Source: Melioribacteraceae bacterium
Lineage (GTDB): Bacteria > Bacteroidota > Ignavibacteria > Ignavibacteriales > Melioribacteraceae
Assembly (NCBI GenBank): GCA_021740785.1
Contig: JAIOZI010000008.1
Coordinates: forward strand, 1 to 64,000
DNA: 64,000 nucleotides
Reading direction: 5' to 3'
Numbering within the stretch: position 1 is the stretch's first letter; every line of letters begins with the position of its first letter. The position numbers and the translations under genes are program-made. The notes under the pieces were generated by a model. The model was not told the origin of the DNA. It did not search any database and worked only from the letters and a program-made list of their open reading frames with translations. Positions 28,029 to 37,359 of the stretch are shown one piece after another.

Positions 28029-29186
28029 ATGAGTAAGGTAATCGAAATCGATGTTTCAGTTGAGGAACTGGAAAGAAGAAAAGAGCGGATAAGAAAGACG
28101 AAAAATTTTGAAACACCCGATCGTGTAGCTGTTATACCGGCTATTGCGCATAGGTTTTTAATTCCTAAGGTTGGCGGCAGTTTTAAAAATTATTATGCGA
28201 ACCCTGAGGTTATGCTGCACACTCAAATACTTGCACAGAAATGGCTGATGGAGAATATTAAAACGGATGCACACTCAATAACCGGTGCCTGGGTAGGAGC
28301 TTGGACGGATTTTCAGAACACTTACGAAGCGGGAAGTTTGGGATGCAATGTTATTTTTCAAGATGATGATATTCCATGGGTTGGTCCCGGATGGATAAAG
28401 GATGAAAATGATATGATAAAGCTGGAACAAATCGATTTTATACACAGCGGTATCAATGCAAAGCAATTACTTTACCGCGAGAGAATGATGATGGCAGCAG
28501 ATAAATACCCGGTGAAATTTCGGGACGGTGAAATATTTTTCCCGGGTGAAAATCCATCGCTAACTCACACATCATCATCCGGAGTATTTGGTATAGCCGG
28601 TGATTTAATGGGTCAAACTGAAGTTTTTACTGCAGTTTATGAACGACCTGATTTTGTAAAGGAATTATTGAAAATTATAACCGAAAAATTAATTGAGTAT
28701 TTCGATTTCTGTTGGGAAATTGAAAAACTTCCAGTTCCAAAAGATTTTGGTTGGACTGATGATTTAGCAGTGTCGCTTTCACCGGAGCAATTTGTTGATA
28801 TCGTTCTTCCCTTTGAAAAACAATTGAGAGATAATTTCGACGGATATGCAAGTTTGCATATGTGCGGTAAATCAGATCATCTTCTTGAAATATTTCGTGA
28901 TGATCTGCGGATACATGAGCTTCAAGGTTTTGGTTATCAGGTTGATCTTGATTTAATAGGTAAAGTGATGGGCGGTAAGGTTGTGCTAATCGGCAATGTT
29001 GATCCAATGCTGATTCATTCCGGGAAACCGGATGAGGTTAAATCCGCAGTAAAAAATGTTATTGAAAAACTTGGACATTATCGCGGACTAATTATTCAAG
29101 ACGGAAATAATATTCCTCCCGGATCACCTTTGGAAAACATTAATGCAATGATGGAAGCTGCTGAAGAATTTGGAAGATATGATTAA
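28029..29186 (+). CDS. UroD-fold corrinoid methyltransferase paralogue 2
   Basis: 385-residue UroD-fold protein. HxCG is conserved (H277, C279 in SLHMCGKSDH), followed by VLIGNVDPMLI. The third-cysteine loop reads QDGNNIPPGSP instead of SxGCDVP, so one zinc ligand is changed. The N-terminal half has a distinct Trp-rich stretch (AWVGAWTDF, PWVGPGW) that could form a substrate pocket. ATG at 28029 chosen: GGGAGG lies six bases upstream. The TTG at 28026 is only one codon longer. Operon spacing to both neighbours is short. Role in O-demethylation inferred from context. Confidence 0.82.
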   Translation: MSKVIEIDVSVEELERRKERIRKTKNFETPDRVAVIPAIAHRFLIPKVGGSFKNYYANPEVMLHTQILAQKWLMENIKTDAHSITGAWVGAWTDFQNTYEAGSLGCNVIFQDDDIPWVGPGWIKDENDMIKLEQIDFIHSGINAKQLLYRERMMMAADKYPVKFRDGEIFFPGENPSLTHTSSSGVFGIAGDLMGQTEVFTAVYERPDFVKELLKIITEKLIEYFDFCWEIEKLPVPKDFGWTDDLAVSLSPEQFVDIVLPFEKQLRDNFDGYASLHMCGKSDHLLEIFRDDLRIHELQGFGYQVDLDLIGKVMGGKVVLIGNVDPMLIHSGKPDEVKSAVKNVIEKLGHYRGLIIQDGNNIPPGSPLENINAMMEAAEEFGRYD

Positions 29187-29197
29187 TTGGAGAATTG

Positions 29198-30316
29198 ATG
29201 ATTGAAGAAAAGAAACTTTTTCTGGAGAAACTCTGGAATCTTGAAAATTCTGATAGACCCTGCTTTATTATTGGAGATTTAGGACCAAAAGTAAAAGGTG
29301 GAAAGGCTATAAAAAATGCTCTCTTCTCAACAGAAGGAAGTGTGAGCGTCAAAGAACGTTTACTTGATCCTGATAAATACCTTGAAGCTCAACTCGATGA
29401 AATTGAACAGCAAAAAAGTCTGAAAGGGGAATACGTCCCGGCATTATGCCCAAGTCTTGGTGTAATTACATTCCCCTCAGCATTCGGATGTGAAGTGATT
29501 TGGTGGGAAAATGATTTCCCTGCGGTAAAACCTTTAGAAGAAGATTTCGATATTTCGGACTTACCGGATCCCAAACTTACTGATGGTGTACTCGGAAGAA
29601 TTCTCGATTATACTAAGTTGTTTTTATCAAAGACAGATGGGAAAATTCCAATTAGGTTGACCGATATCCAAGGTCCCCTTGATAATGCTGCGATGATATT
29701 AGGACCAAATAATTTTCTGATGAAACTTCACACAGATCCGAATTCTGTGCACGTTTTGATGAAAAAAGTCACTGACTTAATGATAAATTATATAAAAGAA
29801 TTTCGTGCAGTTGTAAAGCAAAACGGCGGCGAATTTGTTCCCGCAATGTTCCATCCTTGGATGCCCGACGGTTCGGGTATATCAATCTCAAATGATGAAT
29901 GTGTGATGATAAGTCCGGAAATGCATGATGAATTTCACGTACCCTATTTGAACCAAATAAGTGAAGAGTTCGGTGGAATTTACATACACTCATGCGGAGA
30001 TTGGACGCATCAATTTACAAGTTATGACAATATTTATAATTTGGTCGGTGTTGAATTCGGCGCCAGTGAAGCTCCTTACGATAAAGTACTCGATCATTTT
30101 AACGGTAAAATCGTTACAGCTTGCAGAGTTGGATTTAATCGCGATATTAAATTTACCGGTATGAATGATTTTGTCTCCAAAATTATTTCCACAGCTAAAA
30201 CAACCAAAGGCTTATTTATTAATGTCGATATTACCAACGGAATCACAGAAGAGCCTTGGGAAGAAACCGATTTAGAGCAGATCTATTCTTTAATTTATAA
30301 TTCAAAATCAGAATAA
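29198..30316 (+). CDS. UroD-fold corrinoid methyltransferase paralogue 3
   Basis: 372-residue UroD-fold protein. HxCG is conserved (H264, C266 in YIHSCGDWTHQ). The next strand reads KIVTACRVGFNRD, and no Cys is found in the C-terminal loop, so it is the most divergent of the four paralogues. LCPSLGVITFPSAFG and PAMFHPWMPDGSG are not in the other copies and may be substrate-specific. GGAG precedes the ATG at 29198 by five bases. It follows paralogue 2 by 11 bp and precedes GH31 by six. Function is inferred from fold and location only. Confidence 0.78.
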   Translation: MIEEKKLFLEKLWNLENSDRPCFIIGDLGPKVKGGKAIKNALFSTEGSVSVKERLLDPDKYLEAQLDEIEQQKSLKGEYVPALCPSLGVITFPSAFGCEVIWWENDFPAVKPLEEDFDISDLPDPKLTDGVLGRILDYTKLFLSKTDGKIPIRLTDIQGPLDNAAMILGPNNFLMKLHTDPNSVHVLMKKVTDLMINYIKEFRAVVKQNGGEFVPAMFHPWMPDGSGISISNDECVMISPEMHDEFHVPYLNQISEEFGGIYIHSCGDWTHQFTSYDNIYNLVGVEFGASEAPYDKVLDHFNGKIVTACRVGFNRDIKFTGMNDFVSKIISTAKTTKGLFINVDITNGITEEPWEETDLEQIYSLIYNSKSE

Positions 30317-30322
30317 GTTTTT

Positions 30323-32689
30323 ATGAATCAACCAGTAAATGCCCCGGAAGAATTCGAATGGATAAGTAGTCTCATTGATTGGAATGAGAAAGATAAACGA
30401 ATCGATTTAACTGTTGAAACAAATAAAGCGAACAAGTTCATTATAAGCTTCTCGAATTATGATGATGAAATCATCCGGTATACGATTAGTACATCAGGGG
30501 AAATTAAATCATTCCGTAACGAAATGCTGGTCATTGATAAAAATGATTTTAAGAAGATAAATATACGTGAAAGTGAAGATCAACTGATTTTAAATTTCGG
30601 GGTTTATAGTTTTGCTATAACAAAGAAGAAATTTGATTTGAGGTTAAGCGGAGATAATAATGATTTCATCTGCGGCAGCAACCCTTTGGATGTGGATGGT
30701 TTGGGCAGACCGTTTGTTAAACAGTTCGGAATTACAAAAAGTGAAAGCGGTATAAAAATTAATCAGTCTTTTCATCTTAGGCAGGACGAGCATATTTTTG
30801 GCTTAGGAGAAAAGTTCACAAGATTGAACAAAGTCGGGCAGAAAATTATTTCATGGACCCAAGATGCATTCGGTTCAACGAGTGAGAGATCTCATAAAAA
30901 CATTCCTTTCATGTGGAGTACAAAAGGATACGGTTTATTTGTCAATAATTCTTCCAGAATTAATTGGGATCTTGGAGTAACTTCCTGTCAATCTTATTCG
31001 ATAGAAGTTGAAGATAATTATTATGATGTTTTTATTATTCCTGGTAAATCCCCGGCAAAAATAATAAAGAATTACAGTCATTTGACCGGTGTTGCACCGG
31101 TTTTACCCAAATGGAGTTTCGGTCTTTGGATTTCATCCGGAGGAACATACAGGGATCAAGAATCTATTGAAAAATTGATCGACGGTTTGTTGCTGAATGA
31201 TATAGCTGCAGATGTTGTTCACATCGATCCCTGGTGGATGAATTGGCGTAAATATTGTGATTTCAAATGGAATTGTGAAGCTTTCCCTGCACTTGAAAAA
31301 TTTATCGAAAAATGTAAATCTCTCGGTTTGAAAATTTGTTTGTGGGAACACCCCTACATTTCAATAGAGAGCGAGCTTTTTAATATCGGAGTAGAGAAAA
31401 ACTACTTCCTTAAGAAACCGGATGGAAATGTTTACGTTATCGATTACGGATTATCACTGGCGCCGCGACCGGACGGTAATGTAAGGATTGCGGATAAAAC
31501 TGAGTCGTGGAATGCTCCGGTTGCAATTGTTGATTTTACAAATCCCAAGGCTTCCGATTGGTACAAAGAATTACACCGACCTGTTTTGAAGATGGGTGTG
31601 GATATTTTTAAAACTGATTTTGGTGAGGATATTCCCGCTGATGCAATATTTTACAATGGTGAAACAGGCAGCACAATGCATAATCTTTATCCGTTGTTGT
31701 ATAATAAAGTTGTGTCGGAAGTGACAAAAGAGTTTGTAGAAAATGGTATTGTTTGGAGCAGAGCTGGAACTGCAGGTAATCAGCGATACCCCGTTTGCTG
31801 GTCGGGAGATCCCGCTTCTGATTTCGAAAGTTTAGCATGTACAATTCGCGGCGGCTTGTCGATAGGAATGAGCGGAGTTCCGTTTTGGAGCCATGATATA
31901 GGGGGATATAGAGGAATACCATCAGATGTTGTCTACACAAGGTGGGCGCAATTCGGATTACTATCATCGCACAGCCGGATGCATGGCGATAGCCCGAGAG
32001 AACCATGGTATTTTAACTCGCGAACATTAGCTATTGTACGTGAATTCATCAAAATTAGATATGAACTATTTCCATATTTGTATCATACGGCAATGCAGGC
32101 TAGTAGAACCGGTATGCCTGTTATAAGAGCAATGCCGCTTGCATTTCCGGATGATCTTAATTGTTATGATAAAGACCTGCAATACATGTTGGGTGATTAT
32201 TTACTAATTGCACCGGTTTATAATGAATCCGGTAAACGACATGTTTATTTGCCTGAAGGTGATTGGATAAATTTTTGGACAAATGATAAGTTAACCGGAA
32301 ACAGAAACATTTTTACTGAATCAACTTTAGACAAGATTCCTATTTTTATAAAAGCGGATTCAATCATTCCAAAGATGAATTTCTCTTCCCGAATTCCTGA
32401 ACATCTTTGCAATCCAATAATTTTTGAAATCTATCCGACAAGTGAAGGCGAACTCGAATTCTATGAGAAGGAAGGTAATTCAAAAATTAAGTTCAGCTTA
32501 CATGAAGAACTTAAGATAGATTTTAAATCTGATATAAGTAGAAAAATGATTTTTAGATTAATCACAACTAAAAATTTTTCAAGAGTAGTTAGTGATAAAA
32601 AGGAAGAGATAGAATTGAAAAGAAATATTACCGGTTTCGAGATTAAAATTCCCGGAAAGCAAAATAATATTTCTTTACAAGTTCAGTAA
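30323..32689 (+). CDS. GH31 alpha-glycosidase, alpha-xylosidase (YicI)-like
   Basis: 788-residue retaining alpha-glycosidase. An N-terminal beta domain is followed by a (beta/alpha)8 barrel with nucleophile D432 in GVDIFKTDFGED and acid/base D496 in VCWSGDPASDFESL; GVPFWSHDIGGY follows. The KTDFGE-IP context is the one of E. coli YicI alpha-xylosidase, unlike the DMNE context of alpha-glucosidases. There is no signal peptide, so it acts in the cytoplasm on imported oligosaccharides. It is the last gene of the corrinoid operon (six bases after paralogue 3). Convergent with the next gene, with only a 20-bp gap. Sure of family, fairly sure of xylosidase type. Confidence 0.9.
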   Translation: MNQPVNAPEEFEWISSLIDWNEKDKRIDLTVETNKANKFIISFSNYDDEIIRYTISTSGEIKSFRNEMLVIDKNDFKKINIRESEDQLILNFGVYSFAITKKKFDLRLSGDNNDFICGSNPLDVDGLGRPFVKQFGITKSESGIKINQSFHLRQDEHIFGLGEKFTRLNKVGQKIISWTQDAFGSTSERSHKNIPFMWSTKGYGLFVNNSSRINWDLGVTSCQSYSIEVEDNYYDVFIIPGKSPAKIIKNYSHLTGVAPVLPKWSFGLWISSGGTYRDQESIEKLIDGLLLNDIAADVVHIDPWWMNWRKYCDFKWNCEAFPALEKFIEKCKSLGLKICLWEHPYISIESELFNIGVEKNYFLKKPDGNVYVIDYGLSLAPRPDGNVRIADKTESWNAPVAIVDFTNPKASDWYKELHRPVLKMGVDIFKTDFGEDIPADAIFYNGETGSTMHNLYPLLYNKVVSEVTKEFVENGIVWSRAGTAGNQRYPVCWSGDPASDFESLACTIRGGLSIGMSGVPFWSHDIGGYRGIPSDVVYTRWAQFGLLSSHSRMHGDSPREPWYFNSRTLAIVREFIKIRYELFPYLYHTAMQASRTGMPVIRAMPLAFPDDLNCYDKDLQYMLGDYLLIAPVYNESGKRHVYLPEGDWINFWTNDKLTGNRNIFTESTLDKIPIFIKADSIIPKMNFSSRIPEHLCNPIIFEIYPTSEGELEFYEKEGNSKIKFSLHEELKIDFKSDISRKMIFRLITTKNFSRVVSDKKEEIELKRNITGFEIKIPGKQNNISLQVQ

Positions 32690-32709
32690 TTGTTCAATCA
32701 ACTCCCCAT

Positions 32710-33723
32710 TTAATTCTTCGTTGAATTGAAATCTTCCAACGCTTTATAAAATGCTCTAATATTTTCCTCGGGAATATGCGGCGGTACATCACATCCGCTG
32801 GATAATATATAATTTTTATATTCAGAAGTTTTGTTCAGTAATTCAATTGTTGCATTGTAAACGGTCTGTTCATCAGCCATCTTAAAAATATTTACCGGAT
32901 CAATGTTACCCATAACGAGTTTTGAATTGTCAATAACCTTCAACGCATTCGTAATTTCACATGCATTCCCAAAATGGAAAGCCCCTGCGCCGGTTAACTC
33001 TATTTCTTTAAGTAAATTGTTTGTATTGCCGCAGTTGTGATAGACAATTAAAAAATTCTCGTCTTGAATTTCATCTACAATGGTTTTTATAAAAGTTGAG
33101 GAAAAAATTTTGCAATCACCTGGTGACAACATTCCCGCAGCAGGTTCTGCGATTACAATTCCGTTCACACCTGTTTCTTTAAATGCTTTGATGTACTTTA
33201 TCAAAAAAGATGTGATTTTTTCCAATAGCATTTCTATTTCTTCAGAATTTATTAATAGAGCAACCATGAGTTCGGAGAAATCAAATAACCTGCCCGCTAA
33301 ACTGAATGGACCGATACAACCTGCAAGCACGGGTTTATCACTGATATTTTTAGCTGCCAATTCAGCCGCACGTAAATATTCCGGCAGCCGTCCGCTGCTT
33401 AAATCCGGAATTGTCAATTCTGTAATTTCATTAATATCGGAAATCAATCTACCATGTACGGTTGGGATTTCATCTTTACTAAATACGATTTCTGATCCAA
33501 ATGCTTCAGCTTCGATCGATAGATCCATTATCATTGCAGCCGCTGCGGATGGATATTTATCCGATAAAATTTTAATCGCGCAGTACTGAATTTCACCATC
33601 GGTTACAGCATCTAATACATTTTTATCAATTTGCTCAATACCGGGATGAGTCATAATTGGTATAGCTGCTGTTTTATTGCTTGTCAATAAATCATTCTTC
33701 CAGTCGGTCATATTAAATATCAT
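32710..33723 (-). CDS. UroD-fold methylcobamide:thiol methyltransferase (MtaA/MtbA-like), paralogue 4
   Basis: 337-residue UroD-fold protein with all three zinc ligands of MtaA/MtbA-type methyltransferases: H229 and C231 in VYHNCGN and C311 in LSSGCDVPPHIPEENI; MGNIDPV is also typical. Zinc in these enzymes activates a thiol acceptor, so this copy is the best candidate for the methylcobamide:thiol step, in parallel with the homocysteine methyltransferase at 24587. It is encoded on the opposite strand to the other three paralogues, in an operon with GH2, GH38 and the symporter. Its start lies nine bases after the GH2 stop; no clear Shine-Dalgarno. Confidence 0.85.
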   Translation of the reverse strand: MIFNMTDWKNDLLTSNKTAAIPIMTHPGIEQIDKNVLDAVTDGEIQYCAIKILSDKYPSAAAAMIMDLSIEAEAFGSEIVFSKDEIPTVHGRLISDINEITELTIPDLSSGRLPEYLRAAELAAKNISDKPVLAGCIGPFSLAGRLFDFSELMVALLINSEEIEMLLEKITSFLIKYIKAFKETGVNGIVIAEPAAGMLSPGDCKIFSSTFIKTIVDEIQDENFLIVYHNCGNTNNLLKEIELTGAGAFHFGNACEITNALKVIDNSKLVMGNIDPVNIFKMADEQTVYNATIELLNKTSEYKNYILSSGCDVPPHIPEENIRAFYKALEDFNSTKN

Positions 33724-33732
33724 AATTCACAT

Positions 33733-36700
33733 TCATTTTTTCTTCAAGTAATTGATTGCATTAAGTAAAATCTTTTTGGCGACAAGTGATTGTATTCCAC
33801 CGCCTTTACCTGTTAATCCGGGCAGGGTATAAAAAACAATTTCCCCTTCTCCCAAGGTTGTAGTGAATCCACCGATTCCAATATTGCGATCATGATCTCT
33901 CCCGAAACCGATAAATGCATCAACATTATCACCATCCAGGAGTAAACCATCCGAGCCGCTAACTGATGTTTGGTAATAACTTTTCATTGCCTGGTTGACC
34001 GGTAATCCTTTCATCAATGGATGATCTTTAACAAAATACCACGCGCCCATCCAAGATGCTCTTACACTTCCAACATGTCCCAAATAATTATAAGCACCGA
34101 AATCCCCAATTTTTTTTGCATAAGCATCCGAGGCTTCCGGTCCTTCCGGTAATACAAGCATTGGTGTGCCGTTCTTCACTTTTTCAATAACCTGATCAGT
34201 AAGATTTATATTTGCCTCATATTTTGTCCAGGTGAGTCCCTCTTTATCTGTATAAGGCTCACCGCCGCAGTTGATCGCAATTACAGTGTCACCCGCTTCA
34301 ATTTTGAATGCGCTGAATTTGCCGTAATTCACAGTACGTTTTGGAATGGTTATTTTTATACTTCCGTTTGTATTTTCAATCTCAAAAGTTCTCTCAATAG
34401 CTTTGTTCTTTCCACCTGCTGTTTTATAAATATCAAAATCTTCTAGAACCGTTTTCCCGTTTATTGCAACATCGAACACTCTTGCTTTAGGTCCGCTTAA
34501 AGTTACCTCGGCAAATAGTAAAGTTACTTTTGCAGGTCCCTGAGGAATATCTGTAAAAACATATTCCAGGTTTTTATCATATCCCCAGCTTTCAGTTAAG
34601 AACAGTTCATCATTTTCAGTATTTTCAATCTCGACCGGCTCTACGATGGATTTCCATCCGTAAAGCAATTGTGATGAGATAAGGATTACATCATAGTCTT
34701 CGTCATCTTTGTACTTTTTTGCGTCAATGTTCGGGAGCGTGTTGAGATGATCAATGAATTCGGCATCGTAACAAATTACACCGGTTTTGATCTTTTCATC
34801 GAGTTCTGAATTTAAATCCAATACTAAAAATTTTTCAATCGATTTTAATCTATCGTTATCATCAATTTTAAGAATCACACTGTACCTGCCTGGCTGATCA
34901 AACACCGGAAGTTTGTAATTCATTTCGATTGGATAAACAAAAACATCTTTTTCTTTCAACGGGATTGAAAAATTTTCCATTTTAATTTTTTCGTTTCCAG
35001 GCGTTATCAATTCAAGCGATAGTGTTTTACCTGCATTGGCTGTTGTTTCATTAAGCAGATAAATATCAATAACCGGCGAAGTTGCGTTTTCATACACCAA
35101 GGTTTTTGATTTTATCACCGGTCTGATTAATGAAAACCGATTTTTCAATAAATCAGGATCACCTTTAAATCCACGGAGATTATCAAGCAAACCGGAATGA
35201 TTTTCAATTACAGTCGATTCCCAACCACTAATTACCAAGAAGTCATTTGCTTCGGCTAAACGAGCGGTTTCGATAACACGCCCCCAAAAGTCATAACTCT
35301 TATCACCAATATCTAAAAACAAATCTTCTGCCGTAGGGAAGGCATCCCGGAATTTCCATTTATCGAGGAAACTATCATAAGCCGATAGAATTTCTTTATG
35401 CTCTTCGAGATCGTAACTGTCTCCGCCGGATTCTTCAATTTCTCTTATCATTCTTGAATGATTATCCGGAACAGCGGCACCGAGCATTTCACCCCAGGTA
35501 ACAATTTCTTTTGTATTATCGGAAAAATGTGTGAACTCCGAATTTGATTTATACATATCATCCTTCCAAACTCCGGGTCCGCCTACCGTATGCTGATCCC
35601 ACCATCCTGAGTACCCGTCACCTTTATCGTAATAAACCGTTGTGTCATAAGGAGCCATCCAAACTTGGTTGTGCGGGGGAATACCGGATTTCAGCATAAC
35701 AACTCTGCTCGGATCTTCGTTATGCATTTTCCTGATCAAATTAAAAATGCGGGGATTTCTTAAATCGGGATTAATTTCATTTTGAATCCCGTATAATATT
35801 AATGAAGGGTGACTTCGGTGATCTTTAATCATTCGAATTAATTTCTCTTCCATATATTTTTCGGCAAAGGTTTTTGCTTCACCATTTTTACCGGAGATAT
35901 CAATTGATCCTTCCGGTGAAGCTGTATAAAGTGTAAATTCCTTGCCGAGTGCAGATTGTCCTCCGCCCGGTTCCATATAACGTAATAGACCTAACTGATC
36001 CTGTGCATCTAGTACTTCAGTCTTGCCAATATTTCTGTGAAATTGAATACAATTCATTCCAAACCTCTTTGCAGCCATCACTTCACGCTCTGCAAATTCA
36101 GTCGAAGGAAATAACCCGTTTAAGCCCCAGTATCCCCATGAGATTGCTGAAATTAATCTAATCCTTTTTCCATTTAATTTAAGAACAGCATTTTCACCAA
36201 TTCCCTCTGCGGTAAATGATCTAAAACCAAATACAGTTGATGATGTTTCTTTAAATTCCTTAGAAATTTTTTCAGGTTGGATTATTACTTTTATTACATA
36301 CAAGTTTGGTGAATCAATATCCCATAATTTTGCATCCTGGTAAATTAACTCCGTCTCAAATTTCTTAGTGTTTCCCTTCTCAATAAAAAAGGAAATGCTT
36401 TGTGTTTTTAAAACTTCATGAAGATTTTCTGAATCATAAATCTCAAATGTTACCAGTCCTTTCATATTTGCATCAGTTGTATTAACTAATGAAACATGCG
36501 GATAAACCTTTTCAGGCTGAGGTGAATTTGCAACCCATAGATCATCAATATATAATTTTTCATGTGAGGTTAATGTAAGTCCGCGGTCCAGACCACCAAA
36601 TCCGTGACCGAAATGAAATTCATAATCTCCCCATTTGTGCATCTTTGTATCAACCCAATCCATTTCTCCGCCCGGATTTGTAATTCTTATTGCCAGCAGA

Positions 36701-37227
36701 TTCTTTTCACCCGGCTTTGCGGCAGTTGTAATATCGCAAGTAAATGAGGTTTCTGTAATTAAGTTATACCCAACCAGTTTTTCATTTAGATAAACTTCAG
36801 CTCTCTGTCTCGCACCGCGGATATTTAAATTTATTATCTTACCATTATATTTCTCGGGGATCTCAATCTCTTTCCACCACCAGGAAACTCCTTTATAATT
36901 TCCGTTTTTAACCTGGCTATCCTCATTTTCAAAGTAATATTCGTTATCATATTCTCTGAAACCAAATTCGCCCCAAAAGTGCTGTTCAACTGTTGAGGGG
37001 AGCGATATAATTTTGCCGGTATTATTATTTAAAACTTCCCATCCACCGGTAGGTTCGTTTACCGGAAGCTCTTCAAGTTCAAATTCGCCGGGTAGATAAA
37101 GTTCATCGTTTTCCCACTCAGTCGAAGTATCTGTCCACAGCCGCCAATCATTATCTGAAATTTCGGTTATTACCTGAGCATTAAGTTGCAACGCAAAAAT
37201 TAAAGATGATATACAAATCCGTTTCAT
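33733..37227 (-). CDS. GH2-family glycoside hydrolase with malectin-like domain, secreted
   Basis: Exported GH2-type enzyme, about 1164 residues. A signal peptide (MKRICISSLIFALQLNA) is followed by the sugar-binding and immunoglobulin-like GH2 domains, then the barrel with acid/base Glu in LYGIQNEINPD (E484 from this start). A candidate nucleophile lies in EIVTWGEMLG. Around residues 900-1010 a malectin-like carbohydrate-binding domain is inserted (LLFAEVTLSGPKARVFDVAINGKTV). The final part resembles a glutamine-amidotransferase-like beta-galactosidase trimerisation fold. Family includes beta-galactosidases, -mannosidases and -glucuronidases; specificity unknown. ATG at 37227 chosen over 37239 because of GGTGA and the signal peptide. 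Confidence 0.85.
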   Translation of the reverse strand: MKRICISSLIFALQLNAQVITEISDNDWRLWTDTSTEWENDELYLPGEFELEELPVNEPTGGWEVLNNNTGKIISLPSTVEQHFWGEFGFREYDNEYYFENEDSQVKNGNYKGVSWWWKEIEIPEKYNGKIINLNIRGARQRAEVYLNEKLVGYNLITETSFTCDITTAAKPGEKNLLAIRITNPGGEMDWVDTKMHKWGDYEFHFGHGFGGLDRGLTLTSHEKLYIDDLWVANSPQPEKVYPHVSLVNTTDANMKGLVTFEIYDSENLHEVLKTQSISFFIEKGNTKKFETELIYQDAKLWDIDSPNLYVIKVIIQPEKISKEFKETSSTVFGFRSFTAEGIGENAVLKLNGKRIRLISAISWGYWGLNGLFPSTEFAEREVMAAKRFGMNCIQFHRNIGKTEVLDAQDQLGLLRYMEPGGGQSALGKEFTLYTASPEGSIDISGKNGEAKTFAEKYMEEKLIRMIKDHRSHPSLILYGIQNEINPDLRNPRIFNLIRKMHNEDPSRVVMLKSGIPPHNQVWMAPYDTTVYYDKGDGYSGWWDQHTVGGPGVWKDDMYKSNSEFTHFSDNTKEIVTWGEMLGAAVPDNHSRMIREIEESGGDSYDLEEHKEILSAYDSFLDKWKFRDAFPTAEDLFLDIGDKSYDFWGRVIETARLAEANDFLVISGWESTVIENHSGLLDNLRGFKGDPDLLKNRFSLIRPVIKSKTLVYENATSPVIDIYLLNETTANAGKTLSLELITPGNEKIKMENFSIPLKEKDVFVYPIEMNYKLPVFDQPGRYSVILKIDDNDRLKSIEKFLVLDLNSELDEKIKTGVICYDAEFIDHLNTLPNIDAKKYKDDEDYDVILISSQLLYGWKSIVEPVEIENTENDELFLTESWGYDKNLEYVFTDIPQGPAKVTLLFAEVTLSGPKARVFDVAINGKTVLEDFDIYKTAGGKNKAIERTFEIENTNGSIKITIPKRTVNYGKFSAFKIEAGDTVIAINCGGEPYTDKEGLTWTKYEANINLTDQVIEKVKNGTPMLVLPEGPEASDAYAKKIGDFGAYNYLGHVGSVRASWMGAWYFVKDHPLMKGLPVNQAMKSYYQTSVSGSDGLLLDGDNVDAFIGFGRDHDRNIGIGGFTTTLGEGEIVFYTLPGLTGKGGGIQSLVAKKILLNAINYLKKK

Positions 37228-37359
37228 AATATTCACCATTTTATTTTATTCCCAAATATTTATTTAACCACGGTAAGATAGAAAAATCAATTACGCTTTA
37301 ACTAAGTTCGATTTATCCTTAACTCAAACTGCAAGCTCCAGTCTAACGAATTTCAACCT

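Noticed and set aside
33080-33589. 169-residue frame antisense to the MtaA-like gene
   Set aside because: Fully inside a recognised gene on the other strand, with no motif or ribosome site.
26847-33723. Haem-synthesis uroporphyrinogen decarboxylase
   Set aside because: Four paralogues with HxCG motifs beside corrinoid genes fit the methyltransferase branch; no other haem gene is present.
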